Positions 48,001-63,600 of a DNA stretch of 64,000 bases are shown here, piece by piece. Source of the DNA: Taenia hydatigena (lineage: Eukaryota; Platyhelminthes; Cestoda; Cyclophyllidea; Taeniidae); assembly GCA_036345935.2 (NCBI GenBank), contig JADWOT020000006.1, positions 594,221 through 658,220 on the forward strand. Reading direction: 5' to 3'. The translations under genes and the position numbers were made by a program. Below the pieces are notes generated by a model. The model was not told where the DNA came from and did no database searches. It worked only from the letters and a program-made list of their open reading frames with translations. How positions within the stretch are numbered: the stretch's first letter is position 1; every line of letters begins with the position of its first letter.

Positions 48001-48905
48001 TTGTTTGGCATTCAACGAACAGCGTCTTTATCCTGCTAGGCATGTCGAACCTCGCTAGTCTCCTCCTCTATGTGCAAGATGGAGAGGGTGCAGCGTACGT
48101 CTGTCTGTGCGCCCTGATGCAACGTCTGGCACCGAAATTTGCTCCACGGCACGATCAAATAACAATGATCACCCAAATGCAGCATTTGCACGATCTCCTT
48201 GTCTATACAGACTACAATATGGCGCAATTTTTGCGTATACATAATCTGGGAAATATGTTTTTTACGGAGCGTTGGCTCCTCCTCGAACTCATTCGTGAAT
48301 TTCCCTTTGAAGAGGCTTTACACATCTCTGAGGTACAATGGGCAGCTATTGCACTTGTTGCCTCTACGTGGCCTGATGTGGGCTCCACCGCCTTGTACTC
48401 CCAACTCATGGCCGAACAATCCTCAATTGTCTTTGAGGCAAAGGACATGCACTACACTCAATGTGATACAAATTTAATCAACAGTCTGATTGGGGATGAA
48501 TTCAAGTACAATCTTCCATGTGCTAATGAAACTGAAAAAGTCATCGTCCTTCCCTCAGTGCATTCTCCCAGTCACAAAAGTCGAGAGGTCAAATCAATCC
48601 ACGAAGGCGATCCGGTGCACATGAAGGATTGGGTTGTGGAACTACCCTCGCCTGATGCAATGGGTGGAGGCAGCAATCCCTTTCTTCTTTTTATCTGTGT
48701 TTCTATGATATTGGAGTATAGAGAAGAGATTTTCGAACAGGTTCATGAAGTTTGTGATCTATTTCATCTTTTCCAAACCTACAATAAGCGTCACAAATTG
48801 GGAAGCATCCTCAATCGTGCTCGTGGCCTTTTTGATACCTACCTAAAGGATCAGGCGATGAAAAAACGAAGCATTGTGGACCGCTCACAATTAGAAAATC
48901 CATAA
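45009..48905 (+). CDS. TBC1D25: TBC1 domain family member 25 (Rab GTPase-activating protein)
   Basis: Seven exons (45009-45115, 45546-45694, 46469-46735, 47190-47289, 47530-47771, 47829-47933, 48040-48905) encode 611 residues. The N-terminal PB1/ubiquitin-like region (DDFSISCLTRGEYG, LLQSETDLQKAL) leads into ESWDIVSSDEVI, then PLSEAEFRSYMD and the TBC domain. The catalytic arginine finger is in DVVRTDR and the glutamine finger in GYHQGMSN. NPFLLFICVSMILEYREEI and LGSILNRARGLFDTYL close the domain. TBC1D25 acts on Rab proteins in endosome and autophagosome maturation and binds LC3 in mammals. An acceptor-like TTTTAG directly precedes TATATG at the proposed start, so a further upstream exon may exist. 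The variable insertion within the domain is much shorter than in human. Confidence 0.9.
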
Positions 48906-49538
48906 TTTATGAACCATATACTTTGTGACCACTTGACAGACAATGCTATTCTTTTGTACAAACAGAAATATATATGATCATGCTCTCTTGAAACATTTTA
49001 AACGCTGTTTCCGCCAGTCAGTGCATTTTTGGAGTTGTATATCCGCTCAGTTTATCATTTGGAGTCACTTACAAGGCATCGACAGCGGCTTCCTTTCATC
49101 AAAGAATATTTGACGGGTTTTAGAGGCCCCATGGATGCTTAATTTACTCTTTAGTAAGTAAGCTGTAGGGTCTCCTAGGATAAATTTACGCAAGATTTGC
49201 ACTTGAGGTTTTTTCTGTAATTTTCCATGGTGATCGATTTCTTGCATAAACTTTATGGATGTTTTTATTTCCTTTCTAATATCCTGAGTATTTTGGTATT
49301 CGCGCTACCTCGCCTTCTCTCCTAATTGGTTAGGCGCTCATTTAGATGTGCTAATAATCCCTCAAGCCTTTAAGTCCCCTCGATTACCATAGTTACGTGT
49401 CACTAGGGCGATTGGGTGACTCAGGCCTTGACTCAACCTGGCCTGCGTAAGAAATAAGGGGAGAAATAATTGTTCCTGTTACCGCCCTAACTAACCACTT
49501 TAGACGCATTCTTTTCCCCTCCTATAACCTCATTCCAG
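48906..49538. other. Spacer between TBC1D25 and the kinase
   Basis: 630 bases. It holds the TBC1D25 3' UTR and possibly an undetected first exon of the kinase, because the kinase ATG at 49539 follows a good acceptor (CATTCCAG). The 60-codon minus frame at 49065-49247 has no support. Confidence 0.5.
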
Positions 49539-50919
49539 ATGGAATATGCAAAGCAGGGTTCATACTTTTCCAAAGTTATCTACTATCAAACAATTGATGA
49601 TCATGAGACTTCAGAAGAAAGAGTACGCGTTTTTACAGATTTATTACATGCCGTTTCTTTCATTTTCGGGGGAAGGGGGAAGAAAGGGGCGAGGTTGTTT
49701 GGAGAACTAAAACCTTTATTATTTAGATACCCAAGGTTGATACATCACCGCTTCGGTCGCCATCTGAAAGTCCCAATCTCTACGTATGTAATGATTAAAA
49801 CTATTATTTTACCAATAGCTTTTTTAGTTCATTAAATACTTTAGAAGCAAAGGTATTTACCACAGGCTCGTAATTCACCCTAGTTAGAGTTACTGGCAAA
49901 CGAATATAACATCCACAAAAGGCTAGAACATAAAAACATCATACAGTTGATTGGAATCTATCAATCTCCCTCAGATGGATTACAGGGACTTGGTAAATCA
50001 CCACTTGGGTGGCAAAACTGCCTTATTTTAGTTTTTCCATTCCTTCCTAATGGGTAATGCCAGTCCTGCCACCTCCCTGTTACTTACAGATCCCTTCAAG
50101 ATTTACTTTATCGACGAGAGCATCTACCTGAACATGAATGTTTGCCGTATGTGTGCGGAATTCTCGACGCTGTTATCTACAGTACGTAGTCACCAATCTC
50201 AGTATACCTACTTTATTCCTACTGAAAACTTTTTAGTAGCATGCCCCAACTCCTTGAAGTTCATTCGATCGGTGTTATACATCGGGACATAAAACCGGAG
50301 AATATCATGATTGACAACAACAATGAAATACAGGTTAGTGTCCAAAGTAATGCCACTTATTAGCAAGCTGATTGATTTCGGTTCCAGTGTGGTGGTTGAG
50401 TCACAAGACAATGACCAAGTCAGGGGCACGATCGGAACCCCAGCCTTTCTTGCTCCGGAATGCGTTCAGGGCACAGGAGAAGCCTATTCAGGAAAGGTAA
50501 AGGCATGCACAAACAGACCTAAACTCTCTCCTGCATTAGAAAGCAGACATCTGGGCTGTGGGGATGACACTAGCTCTAATGCTTACTGGGAAGGTAAGTG
50601 CAAATTAATCGGATGTTTCAGCGACGCCAACAGCTCCCCTACGGTGGACTCACGAAGTATGATGTCATCGAGGCTATTAGGACGAAGCCTCTCAACATTA
50701 AAAAGAGGTAAGCATACAAAAAAAGGAACTCGAAACATACTCCCCACAGTGAGCTATTTAGATGCGCCAATGGCCACACGATTGACTTCCTCACAAATGC
50801 CCTAAATCGCAATCCTAAGGAGCGATTCGATGCACTACAATTGAAGGTAAAATTGTCTAACAGTATCACCCCTATTTTAGGCGTCAACGTGGATACAAAC
50901 GCATCCAACGGTACAGTAA
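49539..50919 (+). CDS. Small serine/threonine protein kinase (CaMKK-like activation segment), many tiny introns
   Basis: I assembled eleven exons: 49539-49622, 49727-49783, 49884-49992, 50032-50053, 50090-50181, 50260-50333, 50368-50496, 50540-50593, 50622-50707, 50750-50846 and 50881-50919. They encode 280 residues. Motifs appear in kinase order: candidate beta-3 lysine in IPKV, helix C LLANEYNIHKRLEHKNI, hinge FPFLPNGSLQDLL, catalytic loop VIHRDIKPENIM, LIDFGSS, GTIGTPAFLAPE, KADIWAVGMTLAL and NRNPKERF. TPAFLAPE and the SGK-KADIWA spacing resemble CaMKK/SNF1-activating kinases, but I cannot fix the family. The glycine loop is weak (KQGSYFSKV), and an upstream exon may be missing because the first ATG follows an acceptor-like CATTCCAG. 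It converges on DHX15, the two stops being only 114 bp apart. Confidence 0.75.
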
Positions 50920-51033
50920 TTTCCAAGACCGTAAAAAATTGCATGTGTTCATAATTTCTGCGTCTTACACGGGGGATGACAGTTACATTCTTTTTTTCCC
51001 ACTTCAACCAATAAAATGCATCACCGGAGGGAT

Positions 51034-54321
<3,288 letters not shown>

Positions 54322-54660
54322 TATGTTGACACGAAGGATTGGAATGTAGCGATTGCGGCATAAGTAACTATAACAATAAACTCTTTAAATGTCATAATCC
54401 TAATTTCACAATAGCTTTTATGAAAAAATTGCGCAAAATCTAAAATAACGATTTGCTTTACAACACAAATTGATTACCAAAAAACAATTTAGTAAACTTG
54501 GTGTATGTATATGGCTTATTGTAATTTTACATTTGTTTGTTAATTATCAACGATTCATCTTTCGTGGCTTATATTTTTGTCAGTGCCTAATTTATGCTTA
54601 TGTCCTTTTCTGTGTAGGCTATTATCGCCCTCTTCTGTCTTGGGGTTCTCTAGTGTGTGA
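54322..54660. other. Divergent promoter region of DHX15 and UBE3B
   Basis: Only 339 bp separate the two start codons. The AT-rich sequence shows no further gene and must contain both promoters. Confidence 0.55.
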
Positions 54661-57600
54661 ATGTTTGCAGAGGTTAAACCAAATGTGAAGGATTTTGTTG
54701 AAAAACAGAAAAGGGATAGGGAACAGCGTAAGAGTGAACGGGAAAGACGGAATGCAGCTCTCTGTATACAGGTACGAGTGTGATTTTTATTTTGGTTTTA
54801 GAAGTATTGGCGTGGATATAAATCAAGGAAAAAGTTGATTGAGGATCTTAGAGCAGACTGCTATAGATTCATTGAATCCACGCGTAGTGGTAACTGTAAA
54901 GATGTTTCGTATTCAGGTTAGGCTCTTTAACTCTCCCCATTTCTTAGCGGTTTCACTGTCAAAACTAATTAACAAGCTGAAGTACGTCTTCAAACTGGAC
55001 GCAGACAGAGAGGTGTGGAAGTGATTTATTTACTCTCTTAGATATTTGAGGGCATGTGTCGATATTTGTTGGTGTCGATAAGCAGCGATGATGAGGTTTG
55101 GGGTTGCTCTCTGTTTATGCTCTTTTAAAGTGTTCATATTTATCACTGATACAAAATCGAGACTATCTCATTTCATGGATCTCCCAAACGCGTTGGATTC
55201 TATCAGTCTGTGTGGAATATTTTGCAATCCTAAACGTAATGTGCATTTCAACCAGTCTATGATGTAGCCGGCAAACGAAGCGGACTCTAACATGATGAAC
55301 GTCTTGCTCTCCTTTGTGCTCACCATGACAAATTGCAATCAGTGGAAAATTTTGAGAGGTATGCTAATAAAGGCTTCCACCCAGGAGACTCCACTACTCT
55401 TTTGTCTCATTCACTTTAGATAGCAAGATGAAACCAGGTCTAATGGCCATAACTGACTCTTTTATCAAGGGTCTGCTAGCTCATGGTCTTTACCCTGCGC
55501 TAAAGGTGTGTCATTATCTCAATCCTTTACTTGTTTAGCAATTATTGTTGAAAGGATTGGCACTTCACCTCCCGGTCCTTACTCAACTCTCACTAACAGG
55601 AATATTTTCCCTGGCTGTTCGGTAGGTTATTACTACGTCTCAAATTTGTTGACCTTTACATTCTATATTTCTTTATTCCTTTCCCCACCTTTCCTCTCTC
55701 CCCACTTCTTAGGCCGTTGCTTTTGTGTGACTTCTCGCCAGAGTGTATTTCTCTCTTCGTGGTTCACATTCTCTCGGTGCCTGGCTTTGTTCTACACATA
55801 AACTCTCTTGCAAGTGAAGTGAGTTAAAACGTGGGAGGATAACAGCTGCCTTACCAGAGTTCTTTTTTTGAGGCAGTGGTAATATTTTGACTCTTTTTCC
55901 TCGTAATGCCTAAATACGAGGCTGTTTTTATCTTACTGGTGAATTCTTAGGCTTATGATGTGATCGTTCGGGAGAAATTGTGCTCTCGTGTTGTAACCTA
56001 TCTCTACGAGAGTCTGCCCTGTCAGTCCATCCTAGACTGTGGTCTGGAGGGCTCCTACGCTCTCTGTCTCATAGGTATTTGAAAGTGCTTCTTATTTTTG
56101 TTCCGTATTACATACAAACGTTTCCAGAAATACACCTTTTGTAGTGTTTATGTCGTAGTATTTACAAATCGTTTACCAAATTCTTTCTCATGCATATCAA
56201 AAAAAATTGCCACGACGACGACCTACTGCTTGAAGATTATTTTTTCTCATTTCAGCTAATCTAATCCAGTTGAGTCTACTGGAAGTCGAGGTTCTCGTGG
56301 ACCATTGCGAAAAGTTTTGTGTATGTTCCTCTATTTCTCCATCCAGCTATCTACACAGGCATGCTTTTGTCATTAGCCCCCGTGCAAATCACACGACTGT
56401 CCCTTTTTGGATGTTTTAGTGCTCTTCCTTATAGCCTCAAGAACTTTAGTTGTTATAAGCCTGATTCCTTTATGATAACTTTAGAATAATCTTTTTTCTT
56501 TCCAGATTGCTCTTTCGCGATTGCTTGATCTGCTGGGTGGATATGTTGGACAGAAGAAGTCCAATCTCACATGCTGGCATCCAATTTTGGGTTGGTTTTC
56601 TAAACCCCTTGACAATTAGTAAGAAGTCCTGCTCTTTCCCTACATCTCTCTTATTGAGATGCAAATCCAGTGTCTTTTTAACGCTCTTTTGGTTGATCCA
56701 GTCTTCAGGCTTCTGCACCTCATGTGGCAAGCCAATTGCGCCTTCTTTGGCATAGCCGAATGGTGCATCTTTTATTTGCCGATCTCTACCAACAAGAAGG
56801 CCTAGGCGAATCCGAGCAGACAAACGCACCGGCGGTTCTATCAACTTCCACCTCCGTCAGTGCTGCGAGATCATCTCGGTCCAAAATTACTGAGCACACA
56901 GTTGGCGAGAGAAAAGCTGTGGAGGGTCTCCTGCCTGTTAATCCACCCAGTTTCGTATCCCGGCATTATGGAAGAGGTTTTTCTGATCGTCTTGGCTTGA
57001 GCGCCTTCTTACGTCAACTCAAAAATCGCATACCCGTGCGGAAGGGCGGTTTGGGTGGTGGTAGTGTGACAGGCACGCCCCTCAAGTACCACCACCATTG
57101 GCCTCGGGAGAGTGGGACACCTGGACCTGAGAATTTGCCAAACAGCATTAAGGTGGTGTGCATGCTGTACTGCTTTACCATCGGATCGCTCAAGGAGATT
57201 CGTAACGACATTCTAGCCGGTCAGTTGAGTCATGGTATAGCAGATAATTTTCATGTGTCCTCTTACGCCTTCCAAATCTTTTTTTTCGATCGTCCTCTCC
57301 CTTTTCCCCCAAACTGGCTGCAAATGGGAGTAAAGTTCACTACGGATTAAGCACTAAATTACTCCCTAAACGTAGAACACATTAGTAATTTTTGCAATCT
57401 CGTTCGCGCTTATGCCTCATTCAAAGATCCTGCTTGGGACATTTCTTCTGGAGGGAAGATTTCATCCGCATTGGGGTCCTTTTTTCCATTTCCGCGAGCG
57501 AACATGTTTGTTTTGGGACTTAGTTTTCGAGCTAACTCTGCATTTGTGTCCACTTTGTGCAAGCCGATCTGAAAAGAAGGCAAAGAGGCTATTCAATCAT

Positions 57601-60600
57601 CCTCTCCTGTCTGCAAAAGAGTTTTGTAACAAAGGCGGTGGCTGGTAACTTTACCTCTCTGAGGTAGTTTAGACGTTTAAGCTTTCTTGCGGCTGCCTTG
57701 CGATGCCTAGCTCTTTGACGGTTTTGCTTTCTCTGACTCAACATGGCAATGAGTGGACAGGAGGCAGCAATCAAAAGACCAGTGGTTATGGTCAATAGCA
57801 AGTAGGCAATAAGATCATTCACTTCCTTGGCTCCTTTGTCCTTCAGGACGGCCTCACGAACTGCCAGCCACACAAGCTAGATTTGGATGCCTATGCCTAG
57901 TAATGGCTTACTTACCTCGGATCTCTCGACTAGTTGTGATTCCAGCCTTCTTGCTTGACAAAAAAGCGCTACAAAGGCATTCTCATTGTAATTATTCTTA
58001 ACTAGCATTGCAATTGAAACGTTTCCATAGCCAAATATTCTCACTGCCTGCATTTCCTTGTCTGGCTTCATATTTTGTTGCTTTATTTCCGTGTTACTGA
58101 CGCTACTATCTGTCACTCGACAGATGACCGCTGAGCCCACATCCACCTCATTTACTACGCCACCCATGTCCAACTCCGTGAGAGCACCCATTTTTATCAT
58201 GTTCTCCAACGGCATGGTCATTCCCCTGGTCCACTCGAACCCCATGTGGGTGAGGTAGAAGGTAAATGTCATCTTGTTCGCGCATAGTTTCACGGCGGAG
58301 GAGTACTGGTCAATGAGGATGCGGGAGATGTTGTCCGCCCGACGTATTGTTCGATGGCAGACAGCTTCCGCGTTGTGCCACTCATAGGGCACCGCGGGGA
58401 TGTCAACTCGACCTCTGCCCATGCGATCAAACACGGGTTTGTGTATGACATACTCCCGCTTTTTGGCATTGTAAATGATCAAATCCGTGTCCACATTGTA
58501 GACACTGTCAACAGTGTGAGCATCGTCACATGTCTCCATCTCACGCCACTGGCTACATGTAAAGACTAGCCGTGTTTCTGGTTTAATGCAAGAGGTCTGG
58601 AAGATTTGCAGTTTTCGATTTTGAAGAATTGACTCCTCCTCTCCCTCTCCCTCCGCCGTGGGCACAGTGACGTTATCCACAGTCATCACGATCGGTGGTG
58701 GTCGACGCACAAAGCACACCTGCCCACGGTTCACCACCTCGTATTCGGGGAGGTCGTTGTTGCGAAATTTTATTCGACAGCGGAATCCACGGAAGGTATG
58801 TAAGTGATACGCCATCGTGGTCAATGTCAATGAATGAAGGTGGTCAGACGCGTCATTTAATTTTGCCGAACTGTCAATGTTCTGCAAGAGAATTTCATAA
58901 GATGTTTCTGTCAGTCAATCATTTCACAGGTGAAATTAGTTGCTTTGATATCCTCACCTTTGTGTTCACCTTATAGCCGAATTTGGGTGTGTAGGAGGCA
59001 ATTGGAAGGTAGTTGTTAGGTCCCACTTCTCCCGACATCTCTATGTATTCTAACTCCGAAACATCGATGCCATTGTTTGCCAGAATATAAAGTCGCTTCT
59101 TGAAGCAGCTTATTTTCACCTCCTGGCTGTAGAGTGCTTTGGAAGGTGTCACTCTGACACAATTGTCGGCGTCCATTGGCACAACTCGCATCACACTTCC
59201 TTTGGTCTGACGAATGGTGAATTGGATGATACTGCCCCGACGCCATACTAGGCGGTCGGCCAGGTAGATGTTTGCACTTTGATGTGGATTGTCGCATTCA
59301 TCTTTTCCGGGAGGGGCGTCTATTCGTGAATTGAGGTAGCTGATTATGGTAGCAAACCAATAGTTAATTTCCTTCTTAGGCATCAAACTGATGGTCAAGT
59401 AAATTGCATACCCGCTATTACTTGCACTGGTAGTGATTCCAATGAAGGCTCTGGAGTCTCCTTTTTTCTCCTCGCAGACATAGTCAGCACGAATTGTGAA
59501 ACGTGAGTGGTGCTTGTCAACTGAGACGGCGGGTTCGACACTGTACCTGTCCCGGCCTTGGGGAAATGGGATGTAGGGACGCATGCCTGCTAGTGCCATT
59601 GACTCAGTGTGACAGGCGTAGCCTTCGAGAGAGGGCTTCGTGAAGTTCACAAGGTAGGCGTACATCATGAATCCCAATTCCTCGCCTTCGGAGTAGAATG
59701 CGCGTCTGTCATCACACAAATGAGATACTCAATACTGAAGTTGGTTAGTCCATCAATACTTTTTTCCACTGACCTGGTTATGACAAGGGCGAAGTTCCTT
59801 GTCTCGGGGATGTTTTGAAAGGCATCCGTCCACACACAGGCCACGATGGCAGAAGTGGGCTCTTGACGCACCGCGGCTTGCAACTCTTTCAGATCGAATT
59901 TCCACTCCTCGGGTGAGTCGCGTGTGGTGTGTGCGAAGATGGGTGCAGTGGGTGAGGGTTGACTCCAAAACGCCACTTGGCTTGTATCCTCGCACTCCTC
60001 GTCTAGGACGTGTGTCCTGTCGTAGGTGTACCAACGCACCGTGTACATACCGCAGTCGTGGAGGTTCAGTCCATTCCCCTGTCACATGGTGGCAGGCGCT
60101 GAGTATCAAAGCTCAAATATAACACGTTTCCCTACCCCATCTCCTCCATTATATCTGTGGTGAAGACTTACGGTTGTTCCTTTCACCAACAGTCTTCCCC
60201 TATCGCCCACCTCAATTGTCACCTCTTTGAAGTAGTAGAATGTGAGTGGAATTGTGCTGAAGGGTGATCTGTTCATCACAATGAGGGGTACGTAGAGGTA
60301 CTGTTGGGCTTGCGGTTTCGCCACACTGACGCGTTTGTAGACCACAAACTTTTGCCATTTCATGCCACTGGGCATGAAGGGGTTGGGATTGAAGTGAAAT
60401 ATCATGAGATTGGCTTTGCTGTAGGCCTGTGCTCTAAATGTGCATCCTTGTGTTAGAATTCGTTTGTGGGGCGGCTGGAGGTGCACCAGGTATTGGGCAT
60501 CAAGACGACCGTCGAAGTTTGAATTCTCCATCACCGTGAGCTGAAAGCGGATGACTGCAATGCCCTGTTTACGACGTGGCACAAGTCGTAACAGTGCGTA

Positions 60601-63600
60601 GTAAGTCTGAGAGTTGCCTGCAAGGTCGGATTCGGGGCCAGTGTCTACACTGAATCCCTCAATTTGGGCCAGTTTTTTCGAACCGTTGAGGATAAATTCG
60701 CCAAAACATTCTTTTTCCCACCTACAAAAGTACTCCACACTCACTTCTATTGGCTTATTCCCTTGCCACGTGATAAAGGCATTGCCCAGGCTAGCTACCA
60801 GTGTTTTCTCGCGGTTATTGTCAGTCAAGACGCGAACATAGTCCCTATTGAAATGGGGTAGGAGAGGTGCCATCTGCACAGTCCTGACTGTAGTGGAGGC
60901 ATTGAGTCCTCTCGGCTCTATCTGTTGTTGACCTAGACAAATCCAAAGGAGGATGCAAATCTTCTTCATTTGCTCAGCTGGGATAAATTTGATCAGAAAA
61001 CTACCTTTTCCTATTTTAACCACCAATTAATCAATGATTATTCAATCAATAATTTGATGTGGCTACAACTGTTAGTTTTTGTCATTCGTCGTCGTCTCTG
61101 GGGCACTGAGGATGAGGTGAGTGGCTAGACAAGACGATGTCTTCTTCTCGTCTCCTTCCTTTCTTTCTCCCTTTATTGACACTAAAATTGGGTTGATTTG
61201 CTTAAAACAGGTCTCACTTTGGGGGATCTACTGCCGCGTATGTGGCGTCTGATCAGTTGTGCTGGCAGCATCAAGGACTGGGCACCATTGCTCACTCTGC
61301 CCAGAGCTGGATGGCAGTTGGCGCCTCATTCGTCCCACCTCCTACACCTCTTTGCTGCTGCCACCTCCAACCTCCTCATGTCAGTGGCCTAGTGACGATG
61401 GCGTGGGGGCTTTCAGAGGCCGTTTAATCCCCCTTAGTTTTCTACTTGTTTTTCTTCCCTTGTAGAATTCTGGATGACGTGGAGGTTTTTGAAAAGCACA
61501 AGGCCTTTGAAATCGACGAGTTGTTAGCGATTGCGGACTTCTTCAACTATCTCATCTACGAAACTGTCCTCCTTGTACCCAATCGTGTGTTGCATTGCCT
61601 TTTCGCTTGTGCATGACTCCAAGATATTGACCATCAACTTTTTTTTGACTTTGCAGCGACTTCACTTATTCAATCTGTTTCCAGCGAGAACTTGTCAACA
61701 TCCACCAAACCGCCGTTGGAATCACAAAATCCACAGTCAACTAGGATGTCACAATGCCTTCAGTCGTCCACCTCAAACACCACCGCCACCACCACCACCC
61801 TCTTCTCAATCTGTCTGCGTTTACTCTCAATCCTATACAACCGTGACAGTCGGTGCAAGTTCACACCGCCTCATTTTTGGCTCATTTGGTTAGTTGGTGG
61901 GAGCAGAGAGGGGGGAGAAGGAGGGCGAATGCCCCAAGTTAGTTGACATGGGCGGAATTGCTGTCACTTTCCCACTTTAGCGGTGTCAAGCCATCAGCTT
62001 TTGTGTCGGATCTGCGAAAGGAGAAAGCTCATGCCACATTCCTTCTCAAATACGTTCCGCACATCATTGCAAGGAAGGAGGTGTGTTATCCACTTTTCCA
62101 TCGTTGGCGTCTTAAAAAGGCACAAATTTGTTGTTTTTGTTATTTACTTATTCTTTCTTCACCCTAAGCGAGTTCTGCTGTTTCGCGAGTTGGTCAGAGC
62201 AGATAAGTCGGCTCTTGGAATCCTCGGTCAGACCAACTGCATGCTGGACAGCTCGGCAGTAGGCGCTGTCATCATGATACACCGAAATCGCATAGTTGAG
62301 GTAACAGTCATTCCCTTGTCACCTCGTCGATGTGGTGAGCTCTTCTCACGCAGGGATTGCTTCATCTTTAGGATGGATATCAACAATTGGCTAACCTTAC
62401 ACCTACACAACTACGCATGAAGATCCGTGTTCAATTCATCAATGCCTTGGTAAAGCTTTTTACTGTCGTGTTACCAGCCCCTTAATCTTGCCACTTTCTT
62501 TTTTCCCTTGAAAATCCCACCCAGGGTCTAGACGAAGTGGGCATCGATTTGGATGGCGTGTTCAAGGAGTTTTTGGAGGAGACTCTCCGTCGTGTCTTTG
62601 ACCCCACCCTCAATCTATTCCGGGCTACATCTGACCAACGCCTCTATCCTTCCCCCACGTCACACATTCAGGAGAGCCACTTGCAACTCTTCGAGTTCGT
62701 TGGCAAACTCTTGGCTAAAGCTGTCTATGAGGTGATTGATCAACTGATCCATTATTTGTCCATTTCACTTTTACATCGATGAGCTGAGCGAGTCAGAGAG
62801 CGTCAACGGCACTGTTGATTGGATTGCCATCAGTGTCGTGGAGTCGCAACCCAATTCCTGGTATTTGAAGTCCTTAGGGCTGATTAGCCTACCCGAGTTT
62901 CTTGCTGTGGCCTTTGCATGAAATTGGAGGCTTGGCTGCCAGCTCATGTCTTCTTTGCTCTTCTTAAGGGTATCATAGTGGATGTGCCATTCGCCAACTT
63001 CTTTTTGACCCAAGTTCTGGGTCGTCAACGAGCCAGTTGCTACAGCTTCTTGGATGAACTGGCAACTTTGGATCGAGATCTCTACAAGAGCCTCACCTAC
63101 ATCAAAGTAAGTTGGCATTGCCAGTTGTTATATGTGTGTTTGATGAAGGGAAGGAGTGCTTACCCATCTCCCTCTCTATCGCACAGCATTACGAGGGAGA
63201 TGTGTCGGATTTGGAGCTGACATTTTCCTACGACGAAGACTGCCTTGGCCAAATAGTGGTGCACGACTTGGTTCCCGGCGGGCGTTACATCACTGTCAAC
63301 AATGACCTCAAGTAAGTTGTCAGTGCGACAATGCATTGTGGAAGGCGCAGTCTTGTGCCACCCTCGCCCGTTGAATCGAACGTGTCTCTCCTTGCCCACT
63401 TGCAGAATCAGTTATGTGCATCGAATGGCCATGTTTCGGATGTACAAGCAGATTCGAGGCCAGACAGCCAGCTTCATCCGAGGCTTCTACTCCATCATCA
63501 ATCCCGACTGGTTGGCGATGTTCTCACCCACAGAGTTGCAACAACTCATCTCGGGCGATTCGGTTAACTTTGATCTGGAGGATCTGAAGTGTGTTGGTGG

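Noticed and set aside
47889..48905. 338-codon frame with an N-terminal hydrophobic stretch in TBC1D25
   Set aside because: The first 50 residues are intron sequence read through. The true junction is at 47933/48040, GYHQ|GMSN.
61531..61946. Overlapping Pro- and Thr-rich frames in UBE3B
   Set aside because: Only the frame continuing to [17 protein letters not shown] and [10 protein letters not shown] matches UBE3B. The proline-rich alternative is the same exon read out of frame.
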